NCBI RefSeq assembly: GCF_014268885.2
Contig: NZ_CP077095.1
Span: 2,981,501 to 3,045,500 of the forward strand
Length of the DNA stretch: 64,000 nt
Source of the DNA: Pseudomonas xantholysinigenes
Lineage (GTDB): Bacteria; Pseudomonadota; Gammaproteobacteria; Pseudomonadales; Pseudomonadaceae
Reading direction: 5' to 3'
The notes under the pieces were generated by a model. That model was not told the DNA's origin and made no database searches. It saw only the letters and a list, made by a program, of their open reading frames with translations. The position numbers and the translations under genes are program-made. Each line of letters opens with the position of its first letter. The stretch's first letter is position 1. This document shows positions 17,786-26,368 of the stretch, one piece after another.

Positions 17786-18856
17786 ATGACCGCGCACGCT
17801 CAACCCTCGGCAACGGATCAGGTACTGGCCGAGGTCCGCAACCACATCGGCCACCTCACCCTCAACCGCCCCGCCGGCCTCAACGCCCTGACCCTCGACA
17901 TGGTCCGCAGCCTGCGAAAACACCTTGACCAGTGGGCCGACGATCCGCAGGTGCACGCGGTGACATTGCGCGGCGAAGGCCCCAAGGGCTTCTGCGCCGG
18001 GGGCGATATCCGCTCGCTGCACGACAGTTTCAAGGCTGGCGAGACACTTCACGAGAACTTCTTCGTCGAAGAGTACGCCCTCGACCTGTGCATCCATCGC
18101 TACCGCAAGCCGATCCTGGTGCTGATGGATGGTTTCACCCTCGGCGGCGGCATGGGCCTGGCCCAGGGCTGCGACCTGCGCGTGGTCACCGAACGCAGCC
18201 GCCTGGGCATGCCCGAGGTCGGCATCGGCTACTTCCCGGATGTCGGCGGCAGCTACTTCCTGCCTCGCGTGCCTGGCGAGCTGGGTATCTACCTGGGCGT
18301 CAGCGGCACCCAGATCAAGGCGGCCGACGCGCTGTACTGCGGCCTGGCCGACTGGTACCTGGACAGCGCCAAGCTCGAGGCGCTCGATGCTGGCCTCGAT
18401 AAACTGCAATTCGGTGAACACCCGCTCAAGGACCTGCAAGGCCTGTTGGCCCGCCTCGGCACCCAGGTGCTCGACAATGCGCCGCTGGCCGCCCTGCGCC
18501 CGGTGATCGACCACTTCTTCGCCCTGCCCGACCTGCCCAGCATCATCGAGCAACTGCGCGCGGTGAGCATCGGCGACAGCCATCAATGGGCGCTGGACAC
18601 CGCCGCCCTGCTGGAGACCCGCTCACCGCTGGCCATGGCCGTGACCCTCGAACTGCTGCGCCGCGGTCGCCACCTGGCACTGGAAGACTGTTTCGCCATG
18701 GAGCTGCACATCGATCGGCAGTGGTTCGCCCACGGCGACATCATCGAAGGCGTGCGCGCCCTGATCATCGACAAGGACAAGCAACCGCGCTGGAACCCGC
18801 CGACCCTGGCCGGCCTGACCACGCAGCGCGTCGAGCAATTCTTCGAAGGCCTGTGA
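17786..18856 (+). CDS. Enoyl-CoA hydratase/isomerase family protein, 3-hydroxyisobutyryl-CoA hydrolase-like
   Basis: 356 residues, about 100 longer than simple enoyl-CoA hydratases, which is the HIBCH size. The oxyanion-hole segment [11 protein letters not shown] (68-78), the second loop [10 protein letters not shown] (117-125), the catalytic-region Glu144 in [14 protein letters not shown] and Asp152 match 3-hydroxyisobutyryl-CoA hydrolases of valine breakdown. It would release 3-hydroxyisobutyrate from its CoA ester in the cytosol. AGGGAGA is a good ribosome site. The next gene, 16 bp downstream, is an acyl-CoA dehydrogenase, consistent with valine/isobutyrate degradation. Other branched acyl-CoA esters are possible substrates. 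Confidence 0.85.
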   Translation: MTAHAQPSATDQVLAEVRNHIGHLTLNRPAGLNALTLDMVRSLRKHLDQWADDPQVHAVTLRGEGPKGFCAGGDIRSLHDSFKAGETLHENFFVEEYALDLCIHRYRKPILVLMDGFTLGGGMGLAQGCDLRVVTERSRLGMPEVGIGYFPDVGGSYFLPRVPGELGIYLGVSGTQIKAADALYCGLADWYLDSAKLEALDAGLDKLQFGEHPLKDLQGLLARLGTQVLDNAPLAALRPVIDHFFALPDLPSIIEQLRAVSIGDSHQWALDTAALLETRSPLAMAVTLELLRRGRHLALEDCFAMELHIDRQWFAHGDIIEGVRALIIDKDKQPRWNPPTLAGLTTQRVEQFFEGL

Positions 18857-18872
18857 GCCCGGGAGTACACAG

Positions 18873-20024
18873 ATGCAAGACCTGGAACTGAGTGAAGAAC
18901 AGATCATGATCCGCGACATGGCCCGGGACTTCGCCCGCGGCGAGATCGCCCCGCATGCCCAGGCCTGGGAAAAGGCCGGCTGGATCGACGACGAAGTGGT
19001 GCGCAAGATGGGCGAACTGGGCCTGCTCGGCATGGTCGCCCCGGAACAGTTCGGCGGCAGCTACACCGACTACGTGGCCTACGCCCTGGCGGTGGAGGAA
19101 ATCTCCGCCGGCGACGGTGCCACGGGCGCGATGATGAGCATCCACAACTCGGTCGGCTGCGGCCCGCTGCTGGCCTACGGCAACCCCGAGCAACAACAGG
19201 CCTGGCTGCCGAAGCTGGCCAGTGGCGAAGTGATCGGCTGCTTCTGCCTGACCGAGCCCCAGGCCGGCTCCGAAGCCCACAACCTGCGCACTCGCGCCGA
19301 ACTGGTCGATGGCCACTGGGTCATCAATGGCGCCAAGCAGTTCGTCAGCAACGCGCGCCGGGCCAAGCTGGCCATCGTCTTCGCGGTCACCGATCCTGAC
19401 CTGGGCAAGAAAGGCCTGTCGGCGTTCCTGGTGCCAACCGACAACCCAGGCTTCAAGGTCGACCGCAGCGAGCACAAGATGGGCATCCGCGCCTCCGACA
19501 CCTGCGCGGTGACCCTGGACAACTGCCGCATCCCCGCCACCAACCTGCTCGGTGAGCGCGGCAAGGGCCTGGCTATCGCCCTGTCCAACCTGGAGGGCGG
19601 GCGCATCGGCATCGCCGCGCAGGCCCTGGGCATCGCCCGCGCGGCGTTCGAGGCCGCGCTGGCCTATTCGCGCGAGCGCATTCAATTCGGCAAGCCGATC
19701 AACGAGCACCAGAGCATCGCCAACCTGCTGGCCGACATGCAGGTACAGGTCAATGCCGCGCGCCTGCTGATCCTGCATGCCGCGCGCCTGCGCAGTGCTG
19801 GCAAGCCCTGCCTGTCAGAGGCGTCCCAAGCCAAGCTGTTCGCCTCGGAGATGGCCGAGCGGGTCTGTTCGATGGCCATCCAGGTGCATGGCGGTTATGG
19901 CTACCTGGAGGACTACCCGGTGGAGAAATACTATCGCGATGCGCGGATCACCCAGATCTACGAAGGGTCGAGCGAGATCCAGCGCATGCTGATCGCGCGG
20001 GAGCTCAAGCACTATTCGCTTTGA
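18873..20024 (+). CDS. Acyl-CoA dehydrogenase (short/branched-chain, isobutyryl-CoA type)
   Basis: 383 residues, the standard four-domain ACAD length. Signatures are [13 protein letters not shown] (FAD/substrate region), the RIQFGKPI segment, [23 protein letters not shown], and catalytic Glu364 in YEGSSEIQ. The FAD enzyme introduces an alpha-beta double bond in acyl-CoA. The position of the Glu near the C-terminus is that of short- and branched-chain members. GGGAG precedes the ATG. Co-transcription with the HIBCH-like gene suggests isobutyryl-CoA as substrate, which is inference. Confidence 0.9.
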   Translation: MQDLELSEEQIMIRDMARDFARGEIAPHAQAWEKAGWIDDEVVRKMGELGLLGMVAPEQFGGSYTDYVAYALAVEEISAGDGATGAMMSIHNSVGCGPLLAYGNPEQQQAWLPKLASGEVIGCFCLTEPQAGSEAHNLRTRAELVDGHWVINGAKQFVSNARRAKLAIVFAVTDPDLGKKGLSAFLVPTDNPGFKVDRSEHKMGIRASDTCAVTLDNCRIPATNLLGERGKGLAIALSNLEGGRIGIAAQALGIARAAFEAALAYSRERIQFGKPINEHQSIANLLADMQVQVNAARLLILHAARLRSAGKPCLSEASQAKLFASEMAERVCSMAIQVHGGYGYLEDYPVEKYYRDARITQIYEGSSEIQRMLIARELKHYSL

Positions 20025-20027
20025 CAC

Positions 20028-20160
20028 CCAGCCCTTTCAAGGTCTTTGCGCTTTTTTCGGATGTGGCCGCTTCAATTCAAGATTGCCGGGGCTGCGTTGC
20101 AGCCCTTTCCGACCGGTCCGACGCCTCGGCAGGGCCGCTCCTACAGGTGACCGTGCCGTC
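20028..20160. repeat. One-ended relative of the MITE-like insert found at 39643-39825
   Basis: It begins with the same 16-base end CCAGCCCTTTCAAGGT at 20028-20043 and continues nearly identically through the GGATGTGGCCGCTTCAATTC stretch and GGGGCTGCGTTGCAGCCC. Another shared part is CTACAGGTGACCGTGCCG. I could not find the matching right-hand terminal repeat here, so this copy seems truncated. It starts four bases after the acyl-CoA dehydrogenase stop. The rest up to 20300 has no gene. Confidence 0.7.
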
Positions 20161-20300
20161 CGGCCTTGCTGGCGAACCGGGCAGCGCAGAGCACGTGCTT
20201 GCTTAACGGCTAAACTCTATTGACCATTCCCACGCCGCAGCGCACGGCTGGGCCAACAGACCAGGCATGAACGGGGGGCTGCCACACGTGGAGGTGTGAG

Positions 20301-21191
20301 ATGAGCCAGTTCAAGCGATTGTTCGTCATGCTTGGCCCGCAGATGCGCCATACCCCGGCCTTGCAGCGCGCGGCGGCACTGGCCGAATCCAGCGGCGCGC
20401 TGCTGGATGTCAACGTCCTCGTCGACGATGTCGACACCTTCGGCCTGATGGCCGACAGCCGCGACCGCGAACGGCTGCTCGAACACAATCGCCAGTGGCT
20501 GGCCGACGAAGCCGAGCAACTGCGCGGCGCCGGCCTGGATGTGTCCACTGAGCTGCTGTTGACCCGCGACCCGCTGGGCACCGTGCTCGAACAGATCGAG
20601 CGGCTGGGTTGCGACCTGCTGGTCAAGGATGTGCAGCACGAGCCGATCCTCAAGCGTCTGCTGGTCACCCCGCTGGACTGGCTATTGCTCAAGGACAGCC
20701 CGGTGGCGGTGCACCTGGTCAGCGACATCCGCCTGCCCCTGCCCCGGCAGATTGCCGCGGCGGTGGACCTCAACAGTCATGGCGACGGCGAACACCTGGA
20801 CGAACAGGTGATCCGTAGCGCCCATGCCCTGGCCCTGCAATGCAACGCCGACCTGCACCTGCTGCACGTGTGCGATGCGGCCAAGACCCATATTGCCGAC
20901 TTTGGCGCAGGCACGGTGACCATGCCGGGCTTCGACGCCAGCGTGCGCACCGCGCAGCGCGCGTCCTTCAACCGCCTGGGCGATCATCACCAGATAGCCT
21001 TGGAACGGCGGCATTTTCTCGAGGGGCCGGCGATCAAGGCGATCACCCAGTACATAGCCCAGGGCCGGGTAGATGTGATTGTCATGGGCAACCACCGCCA
21101 TGACGCGCTGCACGCCTTCCTCGGCGGGACCACCGCGCATGTGCTGGAGCATCCTTTGTGCAACGTGCTGGCAATCAAGGCGGTACGCTAG
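20301..21191 (+). CDS. Tandem-domain universal stress protein (UspE-like)
   Basis: 296 residues made of two Usp folds, about 1-145 and 150-296. The second ends in the family nucleotide-binding signature region VIVMGNHRHDALHAFLGGTT..VLEHPLCNVLAIK. The first carries the weaker LLVKDVQHEPILKRLLVTPLDWLLLKDSPVAV version. Tandem Usp proteins are cytosolic and induced by starvation or low oxygen. GGAGGTG sits at ideal distance from the ATG. Single-gene unit closed by the hairpin at 21194-21241. Specific role not deducible. Confidence 0.9.
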   Translation: MSQFKRLFVMLGPQMRHTPALQRAAALAESSGALLDVNVLVDDVDTFGLMADSRDRERLLEHNRQWLADEAEQLRGAGLDVSTELLLTRDPLGTVLEQIERLGCDLLVKDVQHEPILKRLLVTPLDWLLLKDSPVAVHLVSDIRLPLPRQIAAAVDLNSHGDGEHLDEQVIRSAHALALQCNADLHLLHVCDAAKTHIADFGAGTVTMPGFDASVRTAQRASFNRLGDHHQIALERRHFLEGPAIKAITQYIAQGRVDVIVMGNHRHDALHAFLGGTTAHVLEHPLCNVLAIKAVR

Positions 21192-21193
21192 CC

Positions 21194-21241
21194 GCCAGGC
21201 GAACCGGCTCGACGGTTTGTCGAGCGGTTCGCCCGCCTGGC
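21194..21241. terminator. Shared terminator hairpin between usp and pagL
   Basis: A long stem: GCCAGGC..GAACCG.CTCGAC pairs with GTCGAG.CGGTTCGC..GCCTGGC around a GGTTT loop, with small bulges. It fills the whole gap between the convergent Usp and PagL genes. Confidence 0.65.
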
Positions 21242-21763
21242 TTAGAAGCCTTTGCTGTAGAACAGCGAGTACGACTCGATACCGTCGTTCGGCTGCTTGA
21301 TGCCGGCGTTGGAATAGTGCATGGCACGAATGCCGACCTTCTGCTCGGCCGGCAGCTTCAGGCCGAAACCGATACGGTCTTCGAAGTTGACCGCCGAGCC
21401 CAGGCGCTGGTCGCCGACGTCGGTCTTGGAGAACGCCGCCAGGCCGATGCCGGCCTCGATGAACGGGGTGTAGGTGAAGCCGCTGAACTCATAGACGAAC
21501 ACCGGGCTGAACGACAGCGAGTGGGCGCCGCTGGCCTCCCCGCCTTCCCAGTAGGTGTAGGCCGCATCCCAATAGCCGGTCAGGTGGCCGGTGCTGCTTT
21601 CCAGCCATTTCTTGTCCCAGTCGAACGACAAGCCGATTCGGTAGGTCATGTCGCCCTGACCGGTGGCACCGACGGCGCCGGAGACTTGCGCGGCCTGGGC
21701 CAGGTTGGCCCCGGCGAGCGCCAGCACGGCGGCGGCCAGCGAGGTGGCGAGACGGGTTTTCAT
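21242..21763 (-). CDS. pagL: Lipid A 3-O-deacylase PagL
   Basis: 173 residues. A signal peptide (MKTRLATSLAAAVLALAGA) is followed by alternating short beta-strands of an eight-stranded outer-membrane barrel ending in Phe. The catalytic signature HYSNAGIKQPNDGIE gives His149, Ser151 and Glu163 in the same spacing as the His-Ser-Glu triad of P. aeruginosa PagL. It removes the 3-O-linked acyl chain of lipid A at the cell surface and so tunes endotoxicity and membrane packing. AGGAGA precedes the ATG; a TTG directly upstream is ignored. Monocistronic. Confidence 0.93.
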   Translation of the reverse strand: MKTRLATSLAAAVLALAGANLAQAAQVSGAVGATGQGDMTYRIGLSFDWDKKWLESSTGHLTGYWDAAYTYWEGGEASGAHSLSFSPVFVYEFSGFTYTPFIEAGIGLAAFSKTDVGDQRLGSAVNFEDRIGFGLKLPAEQKVGIRAMHYSNAGIKQPNDGIESYSLFYSKGF

Positions 21764-21791
21764 CAATGACTTCTCCTGATGGTCTTCACGG

Positions 21792-21822
21792 ACAGGCCCG
21801 CGTCCCCATGGCGCGGGCCTGT
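21792..21822. terminator. Terminator-like hairpin
   Basis: Perfect 11-bp stem ACAGGCCCGCG / CGCGGGCCTGT with a 9-base loop. It lies downstream of ptrR (transcribed leftward) and just upstream of pagL, so it probably ends ptrR transcription. There is no T-tract, so it could instead be a structured pagL leader. Confidence 0.5.
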
Positions 21823-22015
21823 AGCATGCGGGGGCTGCGCCCCTCGTTCTACACCTGCGGCCCCGCGCATCCAGCAGGGTTACAAGTGGTAATACTTCTT
21901 GGATTATTGTCCGAATAGACTGAAAGTTGAAAGTGCTTTGCCACTATTGGCTAAGTGCCTGTAATCAGGATGATGGTTCAATAATTTTCATACTCCCTTT
22001 GCCTCGGCCCGTTGC

Positions 22016-22888
22016 TCAGTCGGCATAGCGCTCCTCCAGCAACTTGATGAACATGCTCAAGCTGCGCGAGACCGTGCCGCGCCGCCAGACCAGCCAGGTT
22101 TTCAGGTAGCGGAAGTCCTCGGCCATCGGCCAGGCGCTGACGGTGCTGCAGCCAGGCATGTTGTCGAGCATGCTGCGCGGCATCATCGCCAGCCCGGCTC
22201 CTGCGCTGACGCAGGCAAGCATGCCGTGGTAGGACTCCATCTCGTGGATCTTGCCCGGTACCGCCTGGTCGTGGACGAACCAACGCTCGAAATGGTGGCG
22301 GTACGAGCAGTTGGCGCGAAAGGCATAGATGCTGGCGCCATTGACATCCCGGGCGCGGGTTACCGGCGCATGGTTGAGCGGCGCGATGAGCATCATTTCC
22401 TCCTCGAACACCGGCATGCCTTCGAGCGTGGGATGCAACACCGGGCCGTCGACGAATGCGGCCACCAACCGCCCGGACAACACCCCCTCCAGCATGGTCC
22501 CCGACGGCCCGGTGGACAGGTCCAGCTCGACCTTGGGGTACAGCTGGTTATAGGCGGCCAGCAGCGCCGGGATGCGTACTGCGGCGGTGCTCTCCAGCGA
22601 GCCCAGGGCAAAGGTACCCTGCGGGTCCTCGCCGGCCACGGTCAGGCGCGCCTCATGCACCAGGTCGAGGATACGCCGGGTGTATTCGAGAAAGTTCCAG
22701 CCCGCCGGCGACAGGCGCAGACGGCTTTTCTCGCGTATGAACAACTCGACACCCAGGTCTTCTTCCAACTGTTTGATGCGCGTCGTCAGGTTAGAGGGCA
22801 CCCGGTGAATGTGCTGGGCTGCCGCGCTGATACTGCCGTGCTCGGCCACGGCCTTGAAGATCTCCAGTTGCACCAGGTCCACAGTCAT
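22016..22888 (-). CDS. ptrR: LysR-type regulator PtrR (putrescine/GABA utilisation)
   Basis: 290 residues. N-terminal winged helix ([38 protein letters not shown]) and a C-terminal periplasmic-binding-like effector domain. It is divergent from a Sad-type succinate-semialdehyde dehydrogenase, the same arrangement as yneJ (ptrR) and yneI (sad) in enterobacteria, which supports the name. The start has no strong ribosome site but gives the exact LysR N-terminus. A T-N11-A box sits in the divergent promoter. The effector, likely an intermediate of putrescine or GABA use, is inferred. Confidence 0.85.
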   Translation of the reverse strand: MTVDLVQLEIFKAVAEHGSISAAAQHIHRVPSNLTTRIKQLEEDLGVELFIREKSRLRLSPAGWNFLEYTRRILDLVHEARLTVAGEDPQGTFALGSLESTAAVRIPALLAAYNQLYPKVELDLSTGPSGTMLEGVLSGRLVAAFVDGPVLHPTLEGMPVFEEEMMLIAPLNHAPVTRARDVNGASIYAFRANCSYRHHFERWFVHDQAVPGKIHEMESYHGMLACVSAGAGLAMMPRSMLDNMPGCSTVSAWPMAEDFRYLKTWLVWRRGTVSRSLSMFIKLLEERYAD

Positions 22889-22913
22889 TCTCCAAACGTG
22901 AATGTTTCGCTCA

Positions 22914-22934
22914 TTATTATTCAGTTTTCAATAA
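22914..22934. promoter_or_regulatory. LysR-type T-N11-A binding box
   Basis: TTATT at 22914-22918 and AATAA at 22930-22934 form an inverted repeat with exactly 11 bases between, as expected for a LysR-family site, in the 99-bp gap between ptrR and sad. Confidence 0.6.
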
Positions 22935-22987
22935 ACCTCGCTACCCCTAGTCTGGCGTCACTGGTTCACAACAACGAGACGCCTGCC

Positions 22988-24373
22988 ATGAGCGAGATCA
23001 GCAGCCTGACCCATGCCATTTCCGTCGACCCGTACAGCGGCGAGCGGATCGGCCACTACGCCTTCGACACCGACGCCGCACTGGAAGCGGCGTTGCAGCG
23101 CGCCAAGGTTGGCTACAGCCAGTGGCGTCGGGTGTCACTGGCTCAGCGCAGCGAATACCTCATTGCCCTGGCTGACGCCTTGCAGGCCAACACCGAGGCT
23201 TTCGCCCAGATGATCGCCCGCGAAATCGGCAAGCCGATCGCCCAGGCGCGTGGCGAAGTCACCAAGTGCGTCGGCCTATGCCGTTGGTATGCCGAGCACG
23301 GCCCGGCGATGCTCGCGCCAGAACCTACACAGGTGGAAAAAGCCCGTATCGAGTACCGCCCGCTGGGTCCGATTCTTGCCGTGATGCCGTGGAACTTCCC
23401 GCTCTGGCAGGTGCTGCGCGGCGCCGTCCCGGCCCTGTTGGCCGGTAACACCTATGTACTCAAGCATGCGCCCAACGTAATGGGCAGCGCCTACCTGCTG
23501 GCCGACCTGCTCAAGCGCGCCGGCTTGCCGGAGGGGGTGTTCGAAGTGCTCAACGTCACCGCCGAAGGCGTGACGCGGGCGATCAACGACCCACGTATCG
23601 CCGCCGTCACCCTCACCGGCAGCGTGCGCGCAGGCATGGCGATTGGCGCACAAGCGGGCGCTGCGTTGAAGAAGTGTGTGCTTGAGCTGGGCGGCAGTGA
23701 TCCATTCATCGTGCTGGCCGACGCCGACCTCGATGCCGCGGTGCAGGCCGCGGTGATCGGCCGCTACCAGAACACTGGCCAGGTCTGCGCCGCGGCCAAG
23801 CGCCTGATCGTCGAAGCCAGCATCGTCGAGGCGTTCACCGAGAAGTTCGTCGAGGCTACCCGTGCCTTGGTGGTCGGCAACCCGCTGGATGAGGCGACGT
23901 ACATTGGCCCGATGGCTCGCTTTGACCTGCGTGACGAGCTTGATGGCCAGGTCCAGGCGACCCTGGCCGAAGGCGCCACCTTGCTGTTGGGCGGACACAA
24001 GCTGGATGGCGTGGGCAACTTCTATGCGCCGACGGTGCTGGGTAATGTCACCTCGGATATGACGGCCTTCAGGCAGGAGCTGTTTGGCCCGGTGGCGGCG
24101 ATCATCTGCGCCCGGGATGCCGAGCATGCGCTGGAGCTGGCCAACGACAGCGAGTTCGGCCTGGCGGCGACGATCTACACCGCCGACTACGCCCTGGCCG
24201 AGCGCATGACCGCCGCGCTCGACACCGGAGGGGTGTTCATCAACGGCTACTGCGCGTCCGATCCACGGGTGGCGTTTGGCGGGGTGAAGAAAAGTGGGTT
24301 CGGGCGGGAGTTGTCGCACTTTGGCGTGCGGGAGTTCACCAACGTGCAGACGGTTTGGCTGGATCGCAACTGA
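22988..24373 (+). CDS. sad: Succinate-semialdehyde dehydrogenase, NAD-type (Sad/YneI)
   Basis: 461 residues, shorter than GabD and typical for Sad. ALDH landmarks are MPWNFPLWQVLR, TGSVRAG (210-216), Glu233 in LELGGSDPF and catalytic Cys267 in YQNTGQVCAAAKR. It oxidises succinic semialdehyde to succinate in the cytosol, feeding the TCA cycle. The start is the first Met after the LysR box and gives the family N-terminus; ACGAGA upstream is a weak ribosome site. Divergent from ptrR. It could serve both polyamine/GABA catabolism and the hpa pathway, whose final aldolase also gives succinic semialdehyde. Confidence 0.9.
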   Translation: MSEISSLTHAISVDPYSGERIGHYAFDTDAALEAALQRAKVGYSQWRRVSLAQRSEYLIALADALQANTEAFAQMIAREIGKPIAQARGEVTKCVGLCRWYAEHGPAMLAPEPTQVEKARIEYRPLGPILAVMPWNFPLWQVLRGAVPALLAGNTYVLKHAPNVMGSAYLLADLLKRAGLPEGVFEVLNVTAEGVTRAINDPRIAAVTLTGSVRAGMAIGAQAGAALKKCVLELGGSDPFIVLADADLDAAVQAAVIGRYQNTGQVCAAAKRLIVEASIVEAFTEKFVEATRALVVGNPLDEATYIGPMARFDLRDELDGQVQATLAEGATLLLGGHKLDGVGNFYAPTVLGNVTSDMTAFRQELFGPVAAIICARDAEHALELANDSEFGLAATIYTADYALAERMTAALDTGGVFINGYCASDPRVAFGGVKKSGFGRELSHFGVREFTNVQTVWLDRN

Positions 24374-24395
24374 TCGACTTCGCATCGCAATGGCA

Positions 24396-24462
<67 letters not shown>

Positions 24463-24568
24463 TCAAGAGGCTAGCGCCAAACCCAGCGAGCGACAGCTGC
24501 GTCAGCCCAGGCGCCGCCCGTACCTTCGCGACTTCAGGAGGCCGAACGCAGGCCTTGCGCAGGGAGGT

Positions 24569-24621
24569 GACGGGCATGGATGCCCGTCAAGCGCTGGGGC
24601 CCAGGATGGGCCCTACAGCGC
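24569..24621. other. Paired hairpins of left arm, copy A
   Basis: GACGGGCAT-GG-ATGCCCGTC (24569-24588) is followed by GCGCTG-GGGCCC / GGGCCC-TA-CAGCGC with loop AGGAT (24591-24621). Copy B (39328-39358) has CGCCCC / GGGGCG in the inner stem: two C-G for G-C double changes that keep pairing. Confidence 0.8.
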
Positions 24622-24701
24622 GGTCCTCCCGGGAGCAAGGCCGGAGTGAGGGAACCCGGAGCGCAGCGGAGGGCCGGATGAATGGAGCGCAGCGTTTTTT
24701 G

Positions 24702-24733
24702 GTTACTTTTTGTCGCGTTTGACAAAAAGTGAC
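24702..24733. terminator. Terminator-like hairpin in left arm, copy A
   Basis: GTTACTTTTTGTC (24702-24714) and GACAAAAAGTGAC (24721-24733) pair at 12 of 13 positions around GCGTTT. The same hairpin is at 39439-39470 in copy B. It would end transcription coming out of sad or the LysR gene. Equivalent hairpins of different sequence occur in the right arms. Confidence 0.65.
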
Positions 24734-24790
24734 TCGCCGTTGAACTGCCCCCCGAAAGTTGGACGCCTGACCCCAAGCGGAGGGTGTTCC

Positions 24791-25333
24791 ATGACGAAAT
24801 ACGACCTAGCGCTCAAGCAAGCACTCATCGAGGAGTGTCTTTCTGCCCGGAGTGTTCATGAGGTGGCACTGAGGCATAGCCTGAGTGCATCGCTGCTGCG
24901 CCGTTGGATAAAGGGCTATGAGCAACACGGTGCTGCAGGTCTGGCTACCAAGTACAGCCACTACGACGCCCAGTTCAAGTTGAAGGTTTTGCAGTGCATC
25001 GAGCAAGACGGACTGTCAGCCCAGCAAGCCTGCATACAGTTTGATATTCGTGGCCCGAGTAGCATCAGGCAATGGAAAAGGTTGTACGATGAAGGCGGAC
25101 TAGAAGCACTTCACCCGCATCGTGCCCGAGAATCCAGTATGCCCCGCAAAGCATCAGAACAACCCAACGTAAGCCCTGCTAAGCCTGCAGATGCTGAGTT
25201 GACACCTAAGCAAATGCTCGAAGAGCTGGAGTATTTACGTGCGGAGAATGCCTATCTAAAAAAGCTCGATGCCTTGATCCAAGCGGATCCACGCACTGCG
25301 CAACCAAGAAAGCGCAGGCTGTCCAAGGATTGA
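24791..25333 (+). CDS. IS3-family transposase OrfA (IS150 InsA-like)
   Basis: 180 residues. Two helix-turn-helix units (about 10-55 and 65-110) have the IS150 motifs LLRRWIKGYEQHGAAGL and SIRQWKRLYDEGGLEAL. A C-terminal leucine-zipper-like helix (LTPKQMLEELEYLRAENAYLKKLDAL) should mediate dimerisation and overlaps the frameshift site. OrfA alone binds the IS ends and tends to regulate transposition. The ATG follows GGAGGGTGTTCC. It overlaps OrfB by four bases in the -1 frame. Confidence 0.93.
   Translation: MTKYDLALKQALIEECLSARSVHEVALRHSLSASLLRRWIKGYEQHGAAGLATKYSHYDAQFKLKVLQCIEQDGLSAQQACIQFDIRGPSSIRQWKRLYDEGGLEALHPHRARESSMPRKASEQPNVSPAKPADAELTPKQMLEELEYLRAENAYLKKLDALIQADPRTAQPRKRRLSKD
25258..25264 (+). 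promoter_or_regulatory. Programmed -1 ribosomal frameshift site of the IS
   Basis: The heptamer A AAA AAG is in the right phase (OrfA codons CTA AAA AAG). After a -1 slip the frame from 25264 stays open into OrfB, giving the OrfAB transposase. A small hairpin GATCC-AAGC-GGATC about 10 bases downstream could stimulate slippage. Confidence 0.85.
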
Positions 25334-26154
25334 GGCATGAACATCGACTGGCTCTGCTGTTACGTGCTGCAGGGCTGGCACGCAGTACCTTCTATTACCA
25401 AAGCAAAGCCTTGGTGGCCGACAAGCATGCGGCCCTCAAAGAACGCATCAAGAGTGTCTATCACAGGCATAAGGGGCGGTACGGCTATCGCCGCATCACC
25501 GCCGTGCTTGGGTGCCATGGCGAGGTGATCAATCACAAGAAGGTGCAGCGGTTGATGCAGTTAATGGATCTGAAATCGCTGGTAAAAGTGAAGAAATATC
25601 GCTCCTACCGAGGTTCCGAAGGGCTTGTTGCATCTGATCTGCTCAAGCGTGAGTTCAAGGCGGAAGCCCCTAATCAGAAATGGGTAACCGATGTGACAGA
25701 GTTCAAGGTGAAAGGGCAGAAGCTGTTTCTTTCGCCTGTGATGGACCTGTACAACGGCGAAATTCTTGCCTATCAGATCAATCCGCGCCCTGAGTTCAAG
25801 ATGGTGTCGGCGATGTTGGAGCAAGCTTTCGAGCGGCTGAACCCAGATGACAAACCGATATTGCACTCCGATCAGGGCTGGCAATACCGACAGCCCGCTT
25901 ATCGACATATGCTGGGCAGAAAGAAAATACAACAGAGTATGTCGCGTAAGGGTAACTGCCTGGACAATGCCGCGATGGAAAGCTTCTTTGGCACACTCAA
26001 GAGCGAGTTTTTCTATTTGCAATCGTTTGAGAGTGTTGAACAACTGGCGTCAGGCCTTGAGGACTACATCGCCTACTACAACCAAGAGCGTATAAGTCTA
26101 AGACTGAATGGCTTGAGTCCGGTACAATTTCGGACCCAAGCGCTGAACCCATAG
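25330..26154 (+). CDS. IS3-family transposase OrfB (rve integrase domain)
   Basis: 274 residues from TTG 25330 as a stand-alone frame; the working form is probably the OrfAB fusion made at 25258-25264. The N-terminal HTH_21 region includes HRHKGRYGYRRITAVL. The integrase core shows the DDE triad: Asp in WVTDVTEF, Asp in LHSDQGWQYR and Glu in NAAMESFFGTLKSE, followed by IAYYNQERISLRLNGLSP. No stop or frameshift was seen, so it looks functional. It catalyses strand transfer of the IS. Confidence 0.93.
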   Translation: MRHEHRLALLLRAAGLARSTFYYQSKALVADKHAALKERIKSVYHRHKGRYGYRRITAVLGCHGEVINHKKVQRLMQLMDLKSLVKVKKYRSYRGSEGLVASDLLKREFKAEAPNQKWVTDVTEFKVKGQKLFLSPVMDLYNGEILAYQINPRPEFKMVSAMLEQAFERLNPDDKPILHSDQGWQYRQPAYRHMLGRKKIQQSMSRKGNCLDNAAMESFFGTLKSEFFYLQSFESVEQLASGLEDYIAYYNQERISLRLNGLSPVQFRTQALNP

Positions 26155-26187
26155 CGTACCCCGTCCAACTTTCGGGGGTCAGTTCAC

Positions 26188-26365
26188 GTAAGGGCGAAAA
26201 GGTGACTATGCGTCGGCATCGTAAATGAATGCGCTTACATCTGTAGAAACCCACGCCGACCGACTTTGACTTTGACTTTGACTTTGACTTTCAAAGCGTG
26301 GATCTTGAAAGTTATACGCTCATTCATTGACGATGGCGACGCATAGTCACCTTTCCGCCCTTACG
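26188..26365. repeat. Central stem and apex of element copy A
   Basis: GGCGAAAAGGTGACTATGCG and following bases (26193-26232) are inverted at about 26319-26365 (CGACGCATAGTCACCTTTCC). The apex carries five GACTTT units at 26262-26291. Copy B has the same stem at 39477-39640 with three GACTTT units. Confidence 0.8.
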
Positions 26366-26368
26366 GCG

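Larger units (their letters stand above)
24741..26186 (+). mobile_element. Complete IS3-family insertion sequence, IS150-like (1,446 bp)
   Basis: Terminal inverted repeats of 24 bp begin TGAACTGCCCCCCGAAAG on the left and end CTTTCGGGGGTCAGTTCA on the right, with one mismatch. The flanks carry a 3-bp target duplication CGT (24738-24740 and 26187-26189). The uninterrupted copy B sequence at 39475-39480 is the empty site, so the junctions are certain. It encodes OrfA and OrfB with a -1 frameshift site and a full DDE set, so it appears intact and potentially active. The TG..CA ends, 3-bp duplication and protein types point to the IS150 group of IS3. Confidence 0.95.
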
